Source: CBDFGK01 sp965247075 (GTDB lineage Bacteria > Pseudomonadota > Gammaproteobacteria > Pseudomonadales > Halieaceae). Taken from it: a stretch of DNA of 64,000 bases. Where the stretch lies: assembly GCA_965247075.1 (NCBI GenBank), contig CBDFGK010000003.1, positions 1,674,001-1,738,000 on the forward strand, read 5' to 3'. Below, piece by piece: positions 1-9,145 of the stretch. Each line of letters begins with the position of its first letter. The first letter of the stretch is position 1. Below the pieces are notes generated by a model that was given only the letters and a program-made list of their open reading frames with translations, made no database searches and was not told where the DNA came from. The position numbers were made by a program, and so were the translations under genes.

Positions 1-2
1 TG

Positions 3-695
3 GCCGAGGTCGATGCCTTTGCCATCGATGAGTACCTGCGTGTGCTGGTAAAGGGCGCCCGCGCCAGTGCCGGCGAGCGGCAGGCGGTGGCAGAAAAACT
101 GGGCAAATACACGGGTACCACGGCTGACTACTGGCTGGCGGCCAATTTGCGGGTCACCGAAGGGCAGTTCGTGCAGGAACTGCTGCGCAGTCGCGGTCAG
201 TTGGCGGGTCGAATTGATAGCCGTTACCACAACTACACGACTGACCGCAGGGCGAAGTCCATGCCTTACGACCCATTCTTCAGTGCGATTGGAGCGCCCT
301 TTGTCGCCACCTTCAATGATTACTACCTGCATGATCTGGGTGTAAAAATGGATCGTAAGTACGTGGTGTCCGGCAACTTGTGGGAGTTTTGGGATCGCTC
401 CCACGTCGACCCCGCCAACGATTATCCCTCGGCAGTGGCAGATACCGGCCTGGACCTGGCCCATGCCCTCATTATGAACCCTCAAATGAAGGTGTTGGTG
501 CAGGCGGGCTACTATGACCTGGCCACTCCCTACCGCGCTACCGAGTATTTCATTGACCAGTTGCCCGTGCCCGATTCGGTGCGCGCCAATGTTGCCATCG
601 AGTACTATGAAGCCGGTCATATGATGTACGTACATCCGGCCTCGTTGGCCAAGTACAAAAAGGACCTGGCCGCCTTTATTGGCAGTACGCATTGA
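3..695 (+). CDS. S10-family serine carboxypeptidase-like protein, C-terminal part
   Basis: The reading frame is open from the left edge, so the N-terminus lies outside the window and only about 230 residues are visible. Near the end it carries a GYYDLATPY segment, fitting the catalytic Asp region of peptidase family S10, and a YEAGHMMY segment that fits the catalytic His region. The nucleophilic serine must lie upstream. Bacterial members of this family are usually exported hydrolases of about 500 residues; the location cannot be checked here because the signal region is missing. The gene ends 58 bases before apbC on the same strand. The family call rests on the Asp and His motifs and on the spacing between them. 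Confidence 0.75.
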   Translation, partial: AEVDAFAIDEYLRVLVKGARASAGERQAVAEKLGKYTGTTADYWLAANLRVTEGQFVQELLRSRGQLAGRIDSRYHNYTTDRRAKSMPYDPFFSAIGAPFVATFNDYYLHDLGVKMDRKYVVSGNLWEFWDRSHVDPANDYPSAVADTGLDLAHALIMNPQMKVLVQAGYYDLATPYRATEYFIDQLPVPDSVRANVAIEYYEAGHMMYVHPASLAKYKKDLAAFIGSTH

Positions 696-753
696 TTGTG
701 AGCGGCCGGTGGAGTCCTTATACTGGCGGCCATATTTCTCACAGGTAGTACCC

Positions 754-1560
754 ATGGACAAGGTAAAACACATTATTGCCGTTGCCTCCGGCAAGGGCGG
801 CGTTGGTAAATCCACCACGGCAGTCAATCTGGCATTGGCCCTGCGTGCCGGCGGGGCTGAAGTGGGCTTGCTGGATGCAGATATCTACGGCCCCAGTCAG
901 CAAGTGATGCTGGGCGTAAGACAGGGCCGTCGGCCCGAGCAGCAGGATGGTCAGTACCTGGTACCCATCGAGGCCCATGGTCTGAAGACTATGTCAATGG
1001 GCTATCTGGTAACCGATAACACGCCCATGGTCTGGCGCGGGCCCATGGCCGGCGGTGCCCTGCAGCAAATGCTGGAGCAGACAGTCTGGGGTGAACTGGA
1101 TTATCTGGTTATCGATATGCCGCCGGGCACCGGCGATATTCAGCTTACCCTGTCGCAGAAGGCGAAGGTTGCCGGTGCGGTAATTGTTACCACGCCCCAG
1201 GACATCGCCCTGCTGGACGCGCGCAAAGGCATAGAGATGTTTGCCAAGGTTGACATCCCTATTCTTGGCATTGTTGAAAACATGGCGGTGCATATCTGTA
1301 GTGAGTGCGGACACAGCGAGCACATCTTCGGCGCTGAGGGTGGTGAGCGCATCGCCAGGGAATACAGCGTGGAACTGCTGGGGTCGTTGCCGCTGGACCT
1401 GACCATCCGCGAGCAAACCGATGGTGGCAAGCCTACTGTGGTCGCCGCCCCGGATTCTGCCATTACCGCTACATACCGCCGGATCGCCGACAAAATCGCG
1501 GCTCAACTGGCGAGCGGCGCTGAGCGCAGCAGGCCGGAAATTGTCATTAGCGATGACTGA
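754..1560 (+). CDS. apbC: ApbC/Mrp-family iron-sulfur cluster carrier ATPase
   Basis: This 268-residue protein starts with a deviant Walker A motif, GKGGVGKST, about a dozen residues from the chosen ATG, which is the usual position in Mrp/NBP35 proteins. It also has the DADIYGPS and DMPPGTGD motifs of the family and a CSEC cysteine pair near residue 187. Family members bind and transfer Fe-S clusters in the cytoplasm. The frame stays open upstream to 679, overlapping the peptidase gene, but that extension has no homology-like character, so 754 is preferred. The next gene, dcd, follows 15 bases later; apbC-dcd is a common gammaproteobacterial neighbourhood. The protein lacks the N-terminal DUF59 domain of longer Mrp proteins. 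Confidence 0.93.
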   Translation: MDKVKHIIAVASGKGGVGKSTTAVNLALALRAGGAEVGLLDADIYGPSQQVMLGVRQGRRPEQQDGQYLVPIEAHGLKTMSMGYLVTDNTPMVWRGPMAGGALQQMLEQTVWGELDYLVIDMPPGTGDIQLTLSQKAKVAGAVIVTTPQDIALLDARKGIEMFAKVDIPILGIVENMAVHICSECGHSEHIFGAEGGERIAREYSVELLGSLPLDLTIREQTDGGKPTVVAAPDSAITATYRRIADKIAAQLASGAERSRPEIVISDD

Positions 1561-1575
1561 TAGAGCAGGCAAACT

Positions 1576-2142
1576 ATGAGTATCAAGGCGGACAAGTGGA
1601 TTCGGCGCATGGCCGAAGAGCAGGGCATGATTGAGCCCTTTGAGGCTGGACAGGTGCGCTACGCCGGTGAAAATCGAGTGATTTCCTACGGCACCTCCAG
1701 TTACGGTTACGATGTGCGTTGCTCGTCGCACTTCAAGGTATTTACCAATATCCACTCGGCCACGGTGGATCCCAAGGCCTTTGATGAGCAAAGCTTTGTG
1801 GATATCGAGGCTGACAGTTGCATCATCCCTCCCAATTCCTTTGCCCTGGCGTCCACTGTGGAGTTCTTTCGTATTCCGCGCAATGTGCTGACGATTTGCC
1901 TGGGCAAATCTACCTACGCTCGCTGTGGCATTATTATCAACGTGACACCGCTGGAACCCGAGTGGGAGGGTCATGTCACCCTGGAGTTTTCCAACACCAC
2001 AACCCTGCCGGCTAAAATCTACGCCAATGAGGGCATCGCCCAGATGCTGTTTTTCGAGTCCGACGAGGTCTGTGAAACCAGTTACGCCGACCGGGGCGGT
2101 AAATACCAGGGCCAGCGCGGCGTAACCCTGCCGCGGGCCTGA
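1576..2142 (+). CDS. dcd: dCTP deaminase
   Basis: The 188-residue product matches the full length of dCTP deaminase, which converts dCTP to dUTP for thymidylate synthesis. The conserved segment SSYGYDVRC lies near residue 37. The active-site region around LEPEWEGHVTLEFSN, which carries the catalytic glutamate, lies near residue 127, and a QMLFFE segment follows. The protein works as a cytoplasmic trimer. It probably shares a transcript with apbC. It converges on purN 48 bases downstream, and I see no clear T-rich terminator in the gap. Confidence 0.96.
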   Translation: MSIKADKWIRRMAEEQGMIEPFEAGQVRYAGENRVISYGTSSYGYDVRCSSHFKVFTNIHSATVDPKAFDEQSFVDIEADSCIIPPNSFALASTVEFFRIPRNVLTICLGKSTYARCGIIINVTPLEPEWEGHVTLEFSNTTTLPAKIYANEGIAQMLFFESDEVCETSYADRGGKYQGQRGVTLPRA

Positions 2143-2189
2143 TTATGATTAAGGCATCCGCTTACCCAGACTCGTATTGCCGAGGCCCT

Positions 2190-2822
2190 TTACAGCCGGT
2201 AACCGGTCTCCGGTAACAATTGCCCATCCAACTCGGCGCCTTGCTCCGTCAGTGCCAATCTACCCTCTGCAAACCACCGCGCTGCCAGCGGGTAAATCCG
2301 GTGTTCCTGCACCAGCACCCGCGCTGCCAGTATAGCTGGCGTATCGCCTTCCAGAACTGGCACCTGCGCCTGCAAAATGGGCGGCCCGCTATCGAGTTGT
2401 TCCGTTACAAAGTGCACGCTGGCTCCGGCGTGCCTGTCACCGGCTTCGATAGCCCGTTGGTGGGTATGCAGGCCCGGGTATTTGGGCAGCAGCGAGGGGT
2501 GAATATTGAGCAGTCGGCCGTTGAAGGCAGAGATAAATACCGGCGTCAGGATTTGCATAAAGCCGGCCAGGATAACCAGATCGACAGCGTGGGGATGCAA
2601 CGCATCTATCAGGGCCAGGTCAAATTCTTCGCGCTTCGCATAGGCGGTGTGGTCAATTGCAGCCGTCGCTATGCCCGCCTCGGCGGCTCGCACCAGGCCA
2701 TAGGCATCGGCCCGGTTACTGAGTACCAGAGCGATTTCGGCATTGAGGCTGCCAGTCTGGCAGGCGTCGATAAATGCCTGCAGGTTGGAGCCGCTGCCAG
2801 AGATCAGTACTGCCAGTTTCAT
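2190..2822 (-). CDS. purN: phosphoribosylglycinamide formyltransferase
   Basis: The 210-residue protein carries the glycinamide ribonucleotide transformylase signature: an N-terminal VLISGSGSNLQA phosphate-binding loop, AGFMQILTP, and the NIHPSLLPKYPG active-site segment with catalytic Asn and His. A GASVHFVTEQLDSGP segment holds the catalytic Asp. It uses 10-formyl-tetrahydrofolate in the third step of de novo purine synthesis. Its ATG overlaps the purM stop by four bases, so the two are translationally coupled in the order purM-purN. Confidence 0.97.
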   Translation of the reverse strand: MKLAVLISGSGSNLQAFIDACQTGSLNAEIALVLSNRADAYGLVRAAEAGIATAAIDHTAYAKREEFDLALIDALHPHAVDLVILAGFMQILTPVFISAFNGRLLNIHPSLLPKYPGLHTHQRAIEAGDRHAGASVHFVTEQLDSGPPILQAQVPVLEGDTPAILAARVLVQEHRIYPLAARWFAEGRLALTEQGAELDGQLLPETGYRL

Positions 2823-3871
2823 GCGTCGGCCAGAATTACCGGACCCTCGGATTCGCCGGCAGCTTCGATGCAGCCGACGCGCCAGGCAGTTTCACCGGCT
2901 GCGCTGAGGGTGTTAATAGCCAACTCTGCCTCGGCTTCGGCAACGCAAATCACCATGCCTACGCCACAGTTAAAGGTGCGGTACATTTCCTCGCGGGCAA
3001 CGTTGCCGGCCGTCTGCAGCCAGGCAAATACCTCGGGCCACTGCCAACTCTGGGTCTCTATGCGGGCGCATGTGCCAGCGGGAAGTACCCGTGGCAGGTT
3101 TTCCAGCAAACCACCACCGGTGATATGGGACAGTGCCTTCACATCAACGCTCTTCATTAGCTGCAAAACAGATTTGACATAAATGCGGGTTGGTTCCAGC
3201 AAGGTTTCACCCAGGTTGCGACCGGCACAGGCCGTTGTCAGATTTTTATCACTGACCTGGAGAATCTTTCTGATCAGCGAATAACCATTGGAATGAGGCC
3301 CGCTGGAGCCCAGTGCGATCAAGGCATCACCGGCAACTACTTTGCTGCCATCGATAATGTCGGCTTTCTCAACCACACCGACGCAAAATCCTGCCAGGTC
3401 GTAATCTTCACCCGCGTACATGCCGGGCATTTCGGCGGTTTCTCCGCCTACCAGCGCACAACCGGCCAGTTCGCAGCCCTGTCCGATGCCTTCAACCACA
3501 GCCGCCGCTGTGTCTATTGAAAGAGCGCCAGTGGCGTAATAATCGAGGAAAAACAGCGGTTCGGCTCCTGCCACTATCAGGTCGTTGACACACATGGCGA
3601 CCAGGTCGATACCGATGGTGTCGTGCTTGCCCATATCCATGGCCAGGCGCAGCTTGGTGCCCACGCCATCCGTACCGGACACCAGCACAGGTTGTTGATA
3701 GCCGCTGGGCAACTCACAGAGGGCGGCAAATCCCCCTGGGCCACTGAGTACTTCAGGCCGCCCGGTGCGTTTTGCCACCCCTTTGATGCGACCGATCAGG
3801 GCGTTGCCGGCATCGATGTCGACGCCTGCATCCCTGTAGCTCAGGGAAGGCTGCCCAGGGCCAGTGCTCAT
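2819..3871 (-). CDS. purM: phosphoribosylformylglycinamidine cyclo-ligase
   Basis: The 350-residue product is full length for AIR synthetase, the fifth step of purine synthesis. Visible family features are SYRDAGVDIDAGN at the N-terminus, VSGTDGVGTKL, the DLVAMCVNDL segment, GGETAEMPG and the SHITGGGLLENLPR region near residue 250. The start is 86 bases from the divergent DUF2066 gene, and on this strand a TAGAAT-like -10 element can be seen in the gap (reverse complement of 3902-3907). The downstream partner purN overlaps by four bases. Confidence 0.97.
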   Translation of the reverse strand: MSTGPGQPSLSYRDAGVDIDAGNALIGRIKGVAKRTGRPEVLSGPGGFAALCELPSGYQQPVLVSGTDGVGTKLRLAMDMGKHDTIGIDLVAMCVNDLIVAGAEPLFFLDYYATGALSIDTAAAVVEGIGQGCELAGCALVGGETAEMPGMYAGEDYDLAGFCVGVVEKADIIDGSKVVAGDALIALGSSGPHSNGYSLIRKILQVSDKNLTTACAGRNLGETLLEPTRIYVKSVLQLMKSVDVKALSHITGGGLLENLPRVLPAGTCARIETQSWQWPEVFAWLQTAGNVAREEMYRTFNCGVGMVICVAEAEAELAINTLSAAGETAWRVGCIEAAGESEGPVILADA

Positions 3872-3957
3872 GGTGGCAATCCGCCAGTTGAAAAAGGCGC
3901 TATTCTATCCTGTCCGGCGCTGGCCCGGTACTGCTAAAATGGTCGCTTCTGAAAGTT

Positions 3958-5034
3958 GTGGATGGACGATTCTTGCGACCGGGCCGCTTCAGTGTTTTTC
4001 TGGTTATTGCCGTATGGCTGACGTCACTGCCCGCCGTGGCTGTGCCGGTGGAAAATCTCTACCGTGCCGACGTGGAGGTAGCAGACCACAGTTCCAGAGC
4101 GCTGCAGAGAGCCGGCCGCGCCGGTCTTGCCCAGGTGTTGGTCAAGATCTCGGGCAGCCGCGCCGTGTTAAACAGTGTCGAGGTGAAAACCGCACTGGCT
4201 GACAACAGGCGTTTCCTGCAGCGCTACCAATACCATCAGACCGAGGCTAACGGCCTCAGATTACAAATTCACTACGATTCACAACTGATAACAGAGCTGT
4301 TGACCCAGGCAAAGCAACCCCTGTGGACGGCCAATCGTCTGCCGGTCTTGATCTGGCTGGTAGTAGATGATTCCGGCGGTCGACGTTTCGGCGCTGCCGA
4401 CACGCATCCTCAATGGATGGAGTCCCTACAGACTGGGTTGCAGCGCCGCGGTGTGCCTGCTGTGTTTCCCCTGCAGGATCTGCAGGATGCGATGATGGTA
4501 AGTATCCACGATTTGTGGAAGCTGGATACTCTGGCTATATACCGGGCCTCGCAGCGCTATGCGGTGGGCAATATCCTGGTGGGGCGACTCAGCGCCATGT
4601 CCGATGGCCGCTGGATGGGAGATTGGCTGTATCTTCAGGAAGGCGAGTCCACCACCAACAGCTTCTACGGCAAGGCGCTGGAGCCCACCAGTATTGCCGC
4701 TATCGATTTTGTCGCTGAACGCATGGCCAATCGCTACGCAGTAGTGGCCGGCGTCAGCCGGGGTGAGGACGTATTGATCCGTGTGGATAATCTCAAGGAC
4801 TACGGGGCTTATCGTGCAGTAGTCCAATACCTGGAGAACATTGAGCTGGTTGATTCGGCGTATCCGGCCTACATTGAGGGCGATAGCATGGTATTCCGGC
4901 TGCGTGCCCAGGCTGAGGCAGAGCAACTGCATCGTATCATTGCGCTCAGTCACAATTTGCGGCGACAGGTGTCTGCGCCGCCCCTGTCTGGCGCCACTGA
5001 ACTTGCGCAATTGGTGTACCGATGGAACCCCTAG
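3958..5034 (+). CDS. DUF2066 family exported protein
   Basis: The 358-residue protein has an N-terminal hydrophobic stretch (about residues 11-28) ending in AVAVPVENLYRADVEV, which looks like a cleavable signal peptide. The mature start, a VENLYRADVEV segment followed by ALVKISG-type residues, is typical of the DUF2066 family found next to purM and perM in gammaproteobacteria. The function is unknown; a periplasmic or membrane-associated role is inferred. The annotated start is GTG at 3958. It is divergent from purM, and the end overlaps the next gene by 13 bases, so the two are coupled. Confidence 0.85.
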   Translation: MDGRFLRPGRFSVFLVIAVWLTSLPAVAVPVENLYRADVEVADHSSRALQRAGRAGLAQVLVKISGSRAVLNSVEVKTALADNRRFLQRYQYHQTEANGLRLQIHYDSQLITELLTQAKQPLWTANRLPVLIWLVVDDSGGRRFGAADTHPQWMESLQTGLQRRGVPAVFPLQDLQDAMMVSIHDLWKLDTLAIYRASQRYAVGNILVGRLSAMSDGRWMGDWLYLQEGESTTNSFYGKALEPTSIAAIDFVAERMANRYAVVAGVSRGEDVLIRVDNLKDYGAYRAVVQYLENIELVDSAYPAYIEGDSMVFRLRAQAEAEQLHRIIALSHNLRRQVSAPPLSGATELAQLVYRWNP

Positions 5035-6116
5035 CACAACGCGCAATCTTCCGGCGCAGTTGGCTGATACTGGCGATGTTGGCGCTATTTCTGTTGCTTG
5101 CCTATCAACTGCGCCCAATTTTGGCACCCTTTGTTATGGGTGCATTGATAGCCTATTTGGGTGACCCGCTCACCGATCGCCTGGAGGATATCGGCTGTAG
5201 TCGCGGTCTGGCCGCCGGAGCGGTATTCATCCTGATTGGGCTGATCCTGCTCGCCGGTCTGCTGTTCATGGTGCCGCTGCTGGCGCATCAGTTGGATGTG
5301 CTGGTGAGAAATCTGCCGGCCTTGTCGCAGTGGGTAACTGAAACGGCGCAGCCCTGGCTACACGTGCAACTGGGATTGCCGGAGCAATCGCCATCTGGGC
5401 AGAAAGTAAGAGAGACACTGGCAGAAAACTGGCAGTCGGTAGGCAAAATACTGGCCAATGTGATCCGCTATGTAAGTGACTCGGGAATCAATTTTTTGAT
5501 ATTGATGGGCAACCTGGTGTTGATCCCGGTGGTGGCATTTTACCTGCTGCGCGATTGGGATAAATTGATGCCGCGTGTGCTGCATCTATTACCCCTGCAT
5601 TGGCAGGACAAGGCCATGAGCCTGGCGGTGGAATCTGACGAAGTGATTGGCGCATTCCTGCGGGGGCAGTTCCTGGTGATGCTGGCGCTGGGGTTTATCT
5701 ACTCTGCCGGCTTGTGGTTGGTGGGCCTAGACCTGGCAATTCTGATCGGCAGCCTGGCGGGCCTGGCCAGTGTCGTGCCCTACCTGGGTGCAGCGGTGGG
5801 TATTGTCGTAGCCACGGTTGCCACCGTGATTCAATTTCAGGGCTGGGACATGCTGCCGTGGGTCGGCTTGGTGTTTGTTGTTGGCCAAGGTATTGAAGGC
5901 TACCTGCTTACGCCCATGCTGGTCGGTGATCGTATTGGCTTGCATCCGGTGGCGGTCATTTTTGCAATCCTGGCCTGTGGGCAACTGGCCGGGTTTGTCG
6001 GCATTCTGCTGGCATTGCCAATTGCCGCCGTGCTCATGGTTTTTTTGCGCCACATTCACGAGTACTACACAGACAGTGACTTTTACACGGGTCACGAGCA
6101 AGAGCCGGATGACTGA
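5022..6116 (+). CDS. perM: AI-2E/PerM family membrane transporter
   Basis: This 364-residue protein has two N-terminal membrane segments, a soluble stretch (about residues 90-145), and a bundle of hydrophobic segments to the C-terminus. It includes the conserved GQFLVMLALGFIYSAGL region and the PYLGAAVGIVVATV and FVVGQGIEGYLLTPMLVGDRIGLHP signatures of the AI-2E exporter superfamily. The substrate of PerM homologues is not settled; autoinducer-2 and Na+/H+ have been proposed for relatives. Its position between DUF2066 and hda is the usual gammaproteobacterial arrangement. The stop codon overlaps the hda start by eight bases. Confidence 0.9.
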   Translation: MEPLAQRAIFRRSWLILAMLALFLLLAYQLRPILAPFVMGALIAYLGDPLTDRLEDIGCSRGLAAGAVFILIGLILLAGLLFMVPLLAHQLDVLVRNLPALSQWVTETAQPWLHVQLGLPEQSPSGQKVRETLAENWQSVGKILANVIRYVSDSGINFLILMGNLVLIPVVAFYLLRDWDKLMPRVLHLLPLHWQDKAMSLAVESDEVIGAFLRGQFLVMLALGFIYSAGLWLVGLDLAILIGSLAGLASVVPYLGAAVGIVVATVATVIQFQGWDMLPWVGLVFVVGQGIEGYLLTPMLVGDRIGLHPVAVIFAILACGQLAGFVGILLALPIAAVLMVFLRHIHEYYTDSDFYTGHEQEPDD

Positions 6117-6807
6117 AGGCGTTCAGTTGCCGCTGGCGGTACACCGGCGCGACGATGCGACCCTGGACAATTTCCTGTTTCAGGAGGCCCTGTTGCCGCT
6201 GCGTGCATGTCTGGATTTATTGCCGGCGGACAATGGCGAACCAATTATCTACCTGTTCGGTGCTATCGGTAGTGGTCGCAGTCATTTGCTGCAGGCCGCC
6301 TGTCACGACTTGCCCGCAGGTGAGGCACTGTACCTGCCGCTGGAGCAGTTGCTTGCAATGCCTGCCGGAGACGTGCTTGCGGGTGTAGAGAACCTGGCCC
6401 TGGTTTGTCTCGACAATATCGACTTGGTGGTCGGTGACGCCGCCTGGGAAGAAGCGCTGTTTCACCTGATCAATCGAGCCAGGGCCAGTGGCTGCAGATT
6501 GTTAGTCAGTGCCAACAGCGCGCCGCGCCAATTGGGCGCACAACTGGCAGACCTGCAATCCCGGCTGAGCTGGGGGGTGGTGTTCCAGTTGCCAGAACTG
6601 GCTGATAAAGACAAGTTGCAGATTTTGCAATTTCGCGCCTGGCACCGCGGCATGCAGCTCAGCGACGAATCAGCGCGTTATATCCTGGCCCGGGCAGCGC
6701 GTTCGCTGGGTGAGCTAATGGACTTGTTGGAGCTACTGGACAAGGCATCCATGGTGGCGCAGCGGCCGCTTTCAATCCCCTTTATCAGGTCGGCGTTGGA
6801 TTGGTAG
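6109..6807 (+). CDS. hda: Hda, DnaA-related regulator of initiation
   Basis: From the ATG at 6109 the protein is 232 residues, the normal Hda length. It resembles the AAA+ region of DnaA: an LDNF box near the N-terminus, a P-loop-like GAIGSGRSHLLQA, a Walker B-like LVCLDNIDLV, and a sensor-type SRLSWGVVFQL segment. Hda binds the DNA clamp through a short N-terminal motif (here VQLPLAV) and stimulates ATP hydrolysis by DnaA, limiting re-initiation. The frame is open further upstream inside perM, but those residues are not Hda-like. The 3' end overlaps the convergent omega-amidase gene by 23 bases. Confidence 0.93.
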   Translation: MTEGVQLPLAVHRRDDATLDNFLFQEALLPLRACLDLLPADNGEPIIYLFGAIGSGRSHLLQAACHDLPAGEALYLPLEQLLAMPAGDVLAGVENLALVCLDNIDLVVGDAAWEEALFHLINRARASGCRLLVSANSAPRQLGAQLADLQSRLSWGVVFQLPELADKDKLQILQFRAWHRGMQLSDESARYILARAARSLGELMDLLELLDKASMVAQRPLSIPFIRSALDW

Positions 6808-7585
6808 CGATGGGAGTCAGCTCAAACCCATCGGCGTCCCGGTGGCAGGGAAACTTGCTGCGATAGGTCTGCATCGCCTCTGCACTGAGGGTGGTGGTAA
6901 ATATGCCGGACTGATCGGCACAGTCCAGCAACATCGCGCCATCCGCCGCCAGTGCCAGGCTGTCGCCGCTGTAGTCCAGGCCATTGTCGTCGCTGCCCAC
7001 CCGGTTCAGACCGATGCAACAGGCCTGGTTTTCTATGGCCCTGGCGATCAGCAATTGGCGCCAGTGCATACGGCGTTTGCGAGGCCAGTTGGCGACGAAT
7101 AACAACAGATCGTAGTCGCCGCGGTTTCTTGTCCACACGGGAAAACGCAGGTCGTAACAAATCATCGGGCAAATGCGCCAGCCCTGCCATTGCACAATCA
7201 GTTGCTCGGCGCCGGCAAGGTAATGCCGGTTCTCGCCGGACATACTGAACAGATGGCGCTTGTCATATTGGTGAGCCTGGCCGTCAGGAGTTACCAATAA
7301 CAGCCGGTTGAAGGCGCCACCGCTGTCACGCACCGCCAGTGAGCCGCAGATAGCTACATTATTTTGCCTGGCCTGTTCCCGCATCCAGGGCAGGGTGTCA
7401 GCGGCCTGCGGTTCTGCATTTTTCCCTGTATTCATCGAAAAGCCAGTAGTAAACATCTCCGGTAATATCGCCAACTGCGTGCCGGGTTCCAGGGCGGCCA
7501 GGTCTTGTGAAAACTGTAGCCGATTGGCGGTCGGGTCTTCCCAATGCAACTCCCGTTGCAGCAGCGCGACTTTCAAATCCTGCAT
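6785..7585 (-). CDS. yafV: omega-amidase, nitrilase superfamily (YafV type)
   Basis: The 266-residue protein has the nitrilase catalytic triad layout: Glu in LPEMFTTGFSMN near residue 42, Lys in the KRHLFS segment, and Cys in ICYDLRFPVW. The RFPVW stretch and length fit the omega-amidase YafV/Nit2 group, which hydrolyses 2-oxoglutaramate and 2-oxosuccinamate. It overlaps the upstream methionine aminotransferase gene by 13 bases. This pairing fits glutamine-dependent transamination of 4-methylthio-2-oxobutyrate, where the amidase removes the by-product and pulls the reaction forward. The assignment of the pair to methionine salvage is inferred from family knowledge. Confidence 0.9.
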   Translation of the reverse strand: MQDLKVALLQRELHWEDPTANRLQFSQDLAALEPGTQLAILPEMFTTGFSMNTGKNAEPQAADTLPWMREQARQNNVAICGSLAVRDSGGAFNRLLLVTPDGQAHQYDKRHLFSMSGENRHYLAGAEQLIVQWQGWRICPMICYDLRFPVWTRNRGDYDLLLFVANWPRKRRMHWRQLLIARAIENQACCIGLNRVGSDDNGLDYSGDSLALAADGAMLLDCADQSGIFTTTLSAEAMQTYRSKFPCHRDADGFELTPIATNPTPT

Positions 7586-8736
7586 AGAATCTCTGCTCCT
7601 TGCAGCAGTACGTCTTCGCTCTTGGCAAAACAGAAACGCAGGTATTTGCCCGCTGGAGCTTGCGCACAGAATACTGAAATGGGTATCGACGCCACACCGT
7701 GCTCGCGGGTATAGCGCACCGCCAGGTCGGCATCGAGCTCATCGCTCAGCGCGGAATAATCCAGCAGTTGAAAGTAGGTGCCGGCGCTGGGCCTGAACGT
7801 AAAGCGTGAACCGGCCAGGGCATTGCAGAACAGGTCGCGCTTCTGCTGGTAGAAGCCGGCCAGGCCGGCGGGGTACTCCGGCTGTGCGGCCATAAAATCT
7901 GCCAGCGCCATTTGTATCGGCGTCACCGCCACGAAGGCCACAAACTGGTGCACCTTGCGTAACTCGGCGGTCAGCGCGGGTGGGGCCACACAGTAGCCGG
8001 TTTTCCAGCCGGTAATGTGAAAGGTTTTACCGAAGGAAAAAGTGGCGAAGCTGCGCTCGCGCAAGCCCGGATACCTGAGTACCGAGCAGTGTTCCTCGCC
8101 ATCGAAAAGCAGGTGCTCATAGACCTCGTCACTCACCACCAACAGATTGTGCCCGGTGGCGAGACTTTCCAGTTGGCGTAAATCGGCATCGCGCAGAATT
8201 GCACCGCTGGGGTTGTGAGGCGAGTTGATAATGATCAAGCGGGTTTTGTCATTGATAGTGGCGGCTACTTCATCCCAGTCGATACTGAAATCCGGCTCGC
8301 GCATGGCGATATGGCGGGTGATGCCGCCGCTTAGCTGCACGCTGGGTTGGTAACTGTCATAGCTGGGGTCAAACACAATGACCTCGTCGCCGGGGCGAAC
8401 ACAGGCGGTAATGGCGCAGTAAATCGCCTCCGTTGCGCCGGGCACTACGGTGATCTCGGTGTCGGGACTGACCTCAATTGCGTAGTGGCGATTGAGCTTG
8501 GCGGCGATTTGCTCACGCAGGGCCAACACCCCGGCCATGGGTGCATACTGATTGTTGCCGGCCATCACGTGACGGCCCAGCGCTGCTCGCAAAAACTCCG
8601 GGCCATCGTAATCGGGAAAGCCCTGTGACAGGTTTATGGCATCGCACTCATTGGCCAGCGCCGACATCACCGTAAAGATGGTGGCGCCAACTCTGGGCAG
8701 TTTGCTGGTAAGCCTGATTGCGTCAGAAGTAGTCAT
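7573..8736 (-). CDS. ybdL: methionine aminotransferase (YbdL type), PLP-dependent
   Basis: The 387-residue protein is a fold-type I aminotransferase. It has NLSQGFPDYDGP near the N-terminus, the NSPHNPSGAIL substrate-binding segment, VVSDEVYEHLLFDG, and the SFGKTFHITGWKTGYC segment with the PLP-binding lysine. These agree with YbdL/MtnE-like enzymes that prefer methionine and aromatic amino acids. It is translated before, and overlaps by 13 bases with, the omega-amidase gene. Kynurenine aminotransferases belong to the same group, so substrate specificity is less certain than the class. Confidence 0.88.
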   Translation of the reverse strand: MTTSDAIRLTSKLPRVGATIFTVMSALANECDAINLSQGFPDYDGPEFLRAALGRHVMAGNNQYAPMAGVLALREQIAAKLNRHYAIEVSPDTEITVVPGATEAIYCAITACVRPGDEVIVFDPSYDSYQPSVQLSGGITRHIAMREPDFSIDWDEVAATINDKTRLIIINSPHNPSGAILRDADLRQLESLATGHNLLVVSDEVYEHLLFDGEEHCSVLRYPGLRERSFATFSFGKTFHITGWKTGYCVAPPALTAELRKVHQFVAFVAVTPIQMALADFMAAQPEYPAGLAGFYQQKRDLFCNALAGSRFTFRPSAGTYFQLLDYSALSDELDADLAVRYTREHGVASIPISVFCAQAPAGKYLRFCFAKSEDVLLQGAEILCRI

Positions 8737-9145
8737 GGGTCAGGTTTGACGTCCTCCGCGCCCTACAGGACGTGGATTCCCGGCGATCATTATAACCGGC
8801 GCGGGATGTCAGTAAGTCGTTTGTGGCGTCGAGTTTGTAGGGTAGAACGTTCATAAGCCTTGCGTTGTGCACCCATTGGGTGATGGTCTGTTTTGTCTTT
8901 GTCGCTAACCAGTATACAGCCAAGGCTTTCTGCGTTTTAGGGTTTTCTATCTGGGGATTGGGGTACAGCGCTAACGCCAAGCACCAGTTGGCCCTGCACC
9001 GTCTGCGCCTCAAAAAGTAGTTTCGTTCTTCCCAAAAATTCAACTGGATTGGAACCGCGTCTGTGTTAGACTTGCGTTGATCTTGAACCTTTCGTCGTCC
9101 GGTGACGACGAGTAGAATCATCATTCTTGAAAATGGGAGAATCAT
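8737..9145. other. 409-base stretch without a convincing gene
   Basis: This gap separates the aminotransferase start from the DUF2188 gene. A minus-strand frame is open across it (to about 9289), and its middle part (about 8830-8960) reads like protein, with TKTKQTITQWVHNARL. It has no start or Shine-Dalgarno site that I would trust and no family I recognise, so I treat it as intergenic or as a decayed gene. Promoters for both flanking genes must lie here, but I cannot place them with confidence. Confidence 0.4.

Noticed and set aside
994..1974. Long minus-strand open frame opposite apbC and dcd
   Set aside because: It lies opposite two clear genes, has no recognisable motif and comes from the codon pattern of the real strand. 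Similar antisense frames opposite the oxidoreductase (12875-13831) and other genes were left out for the same reason.
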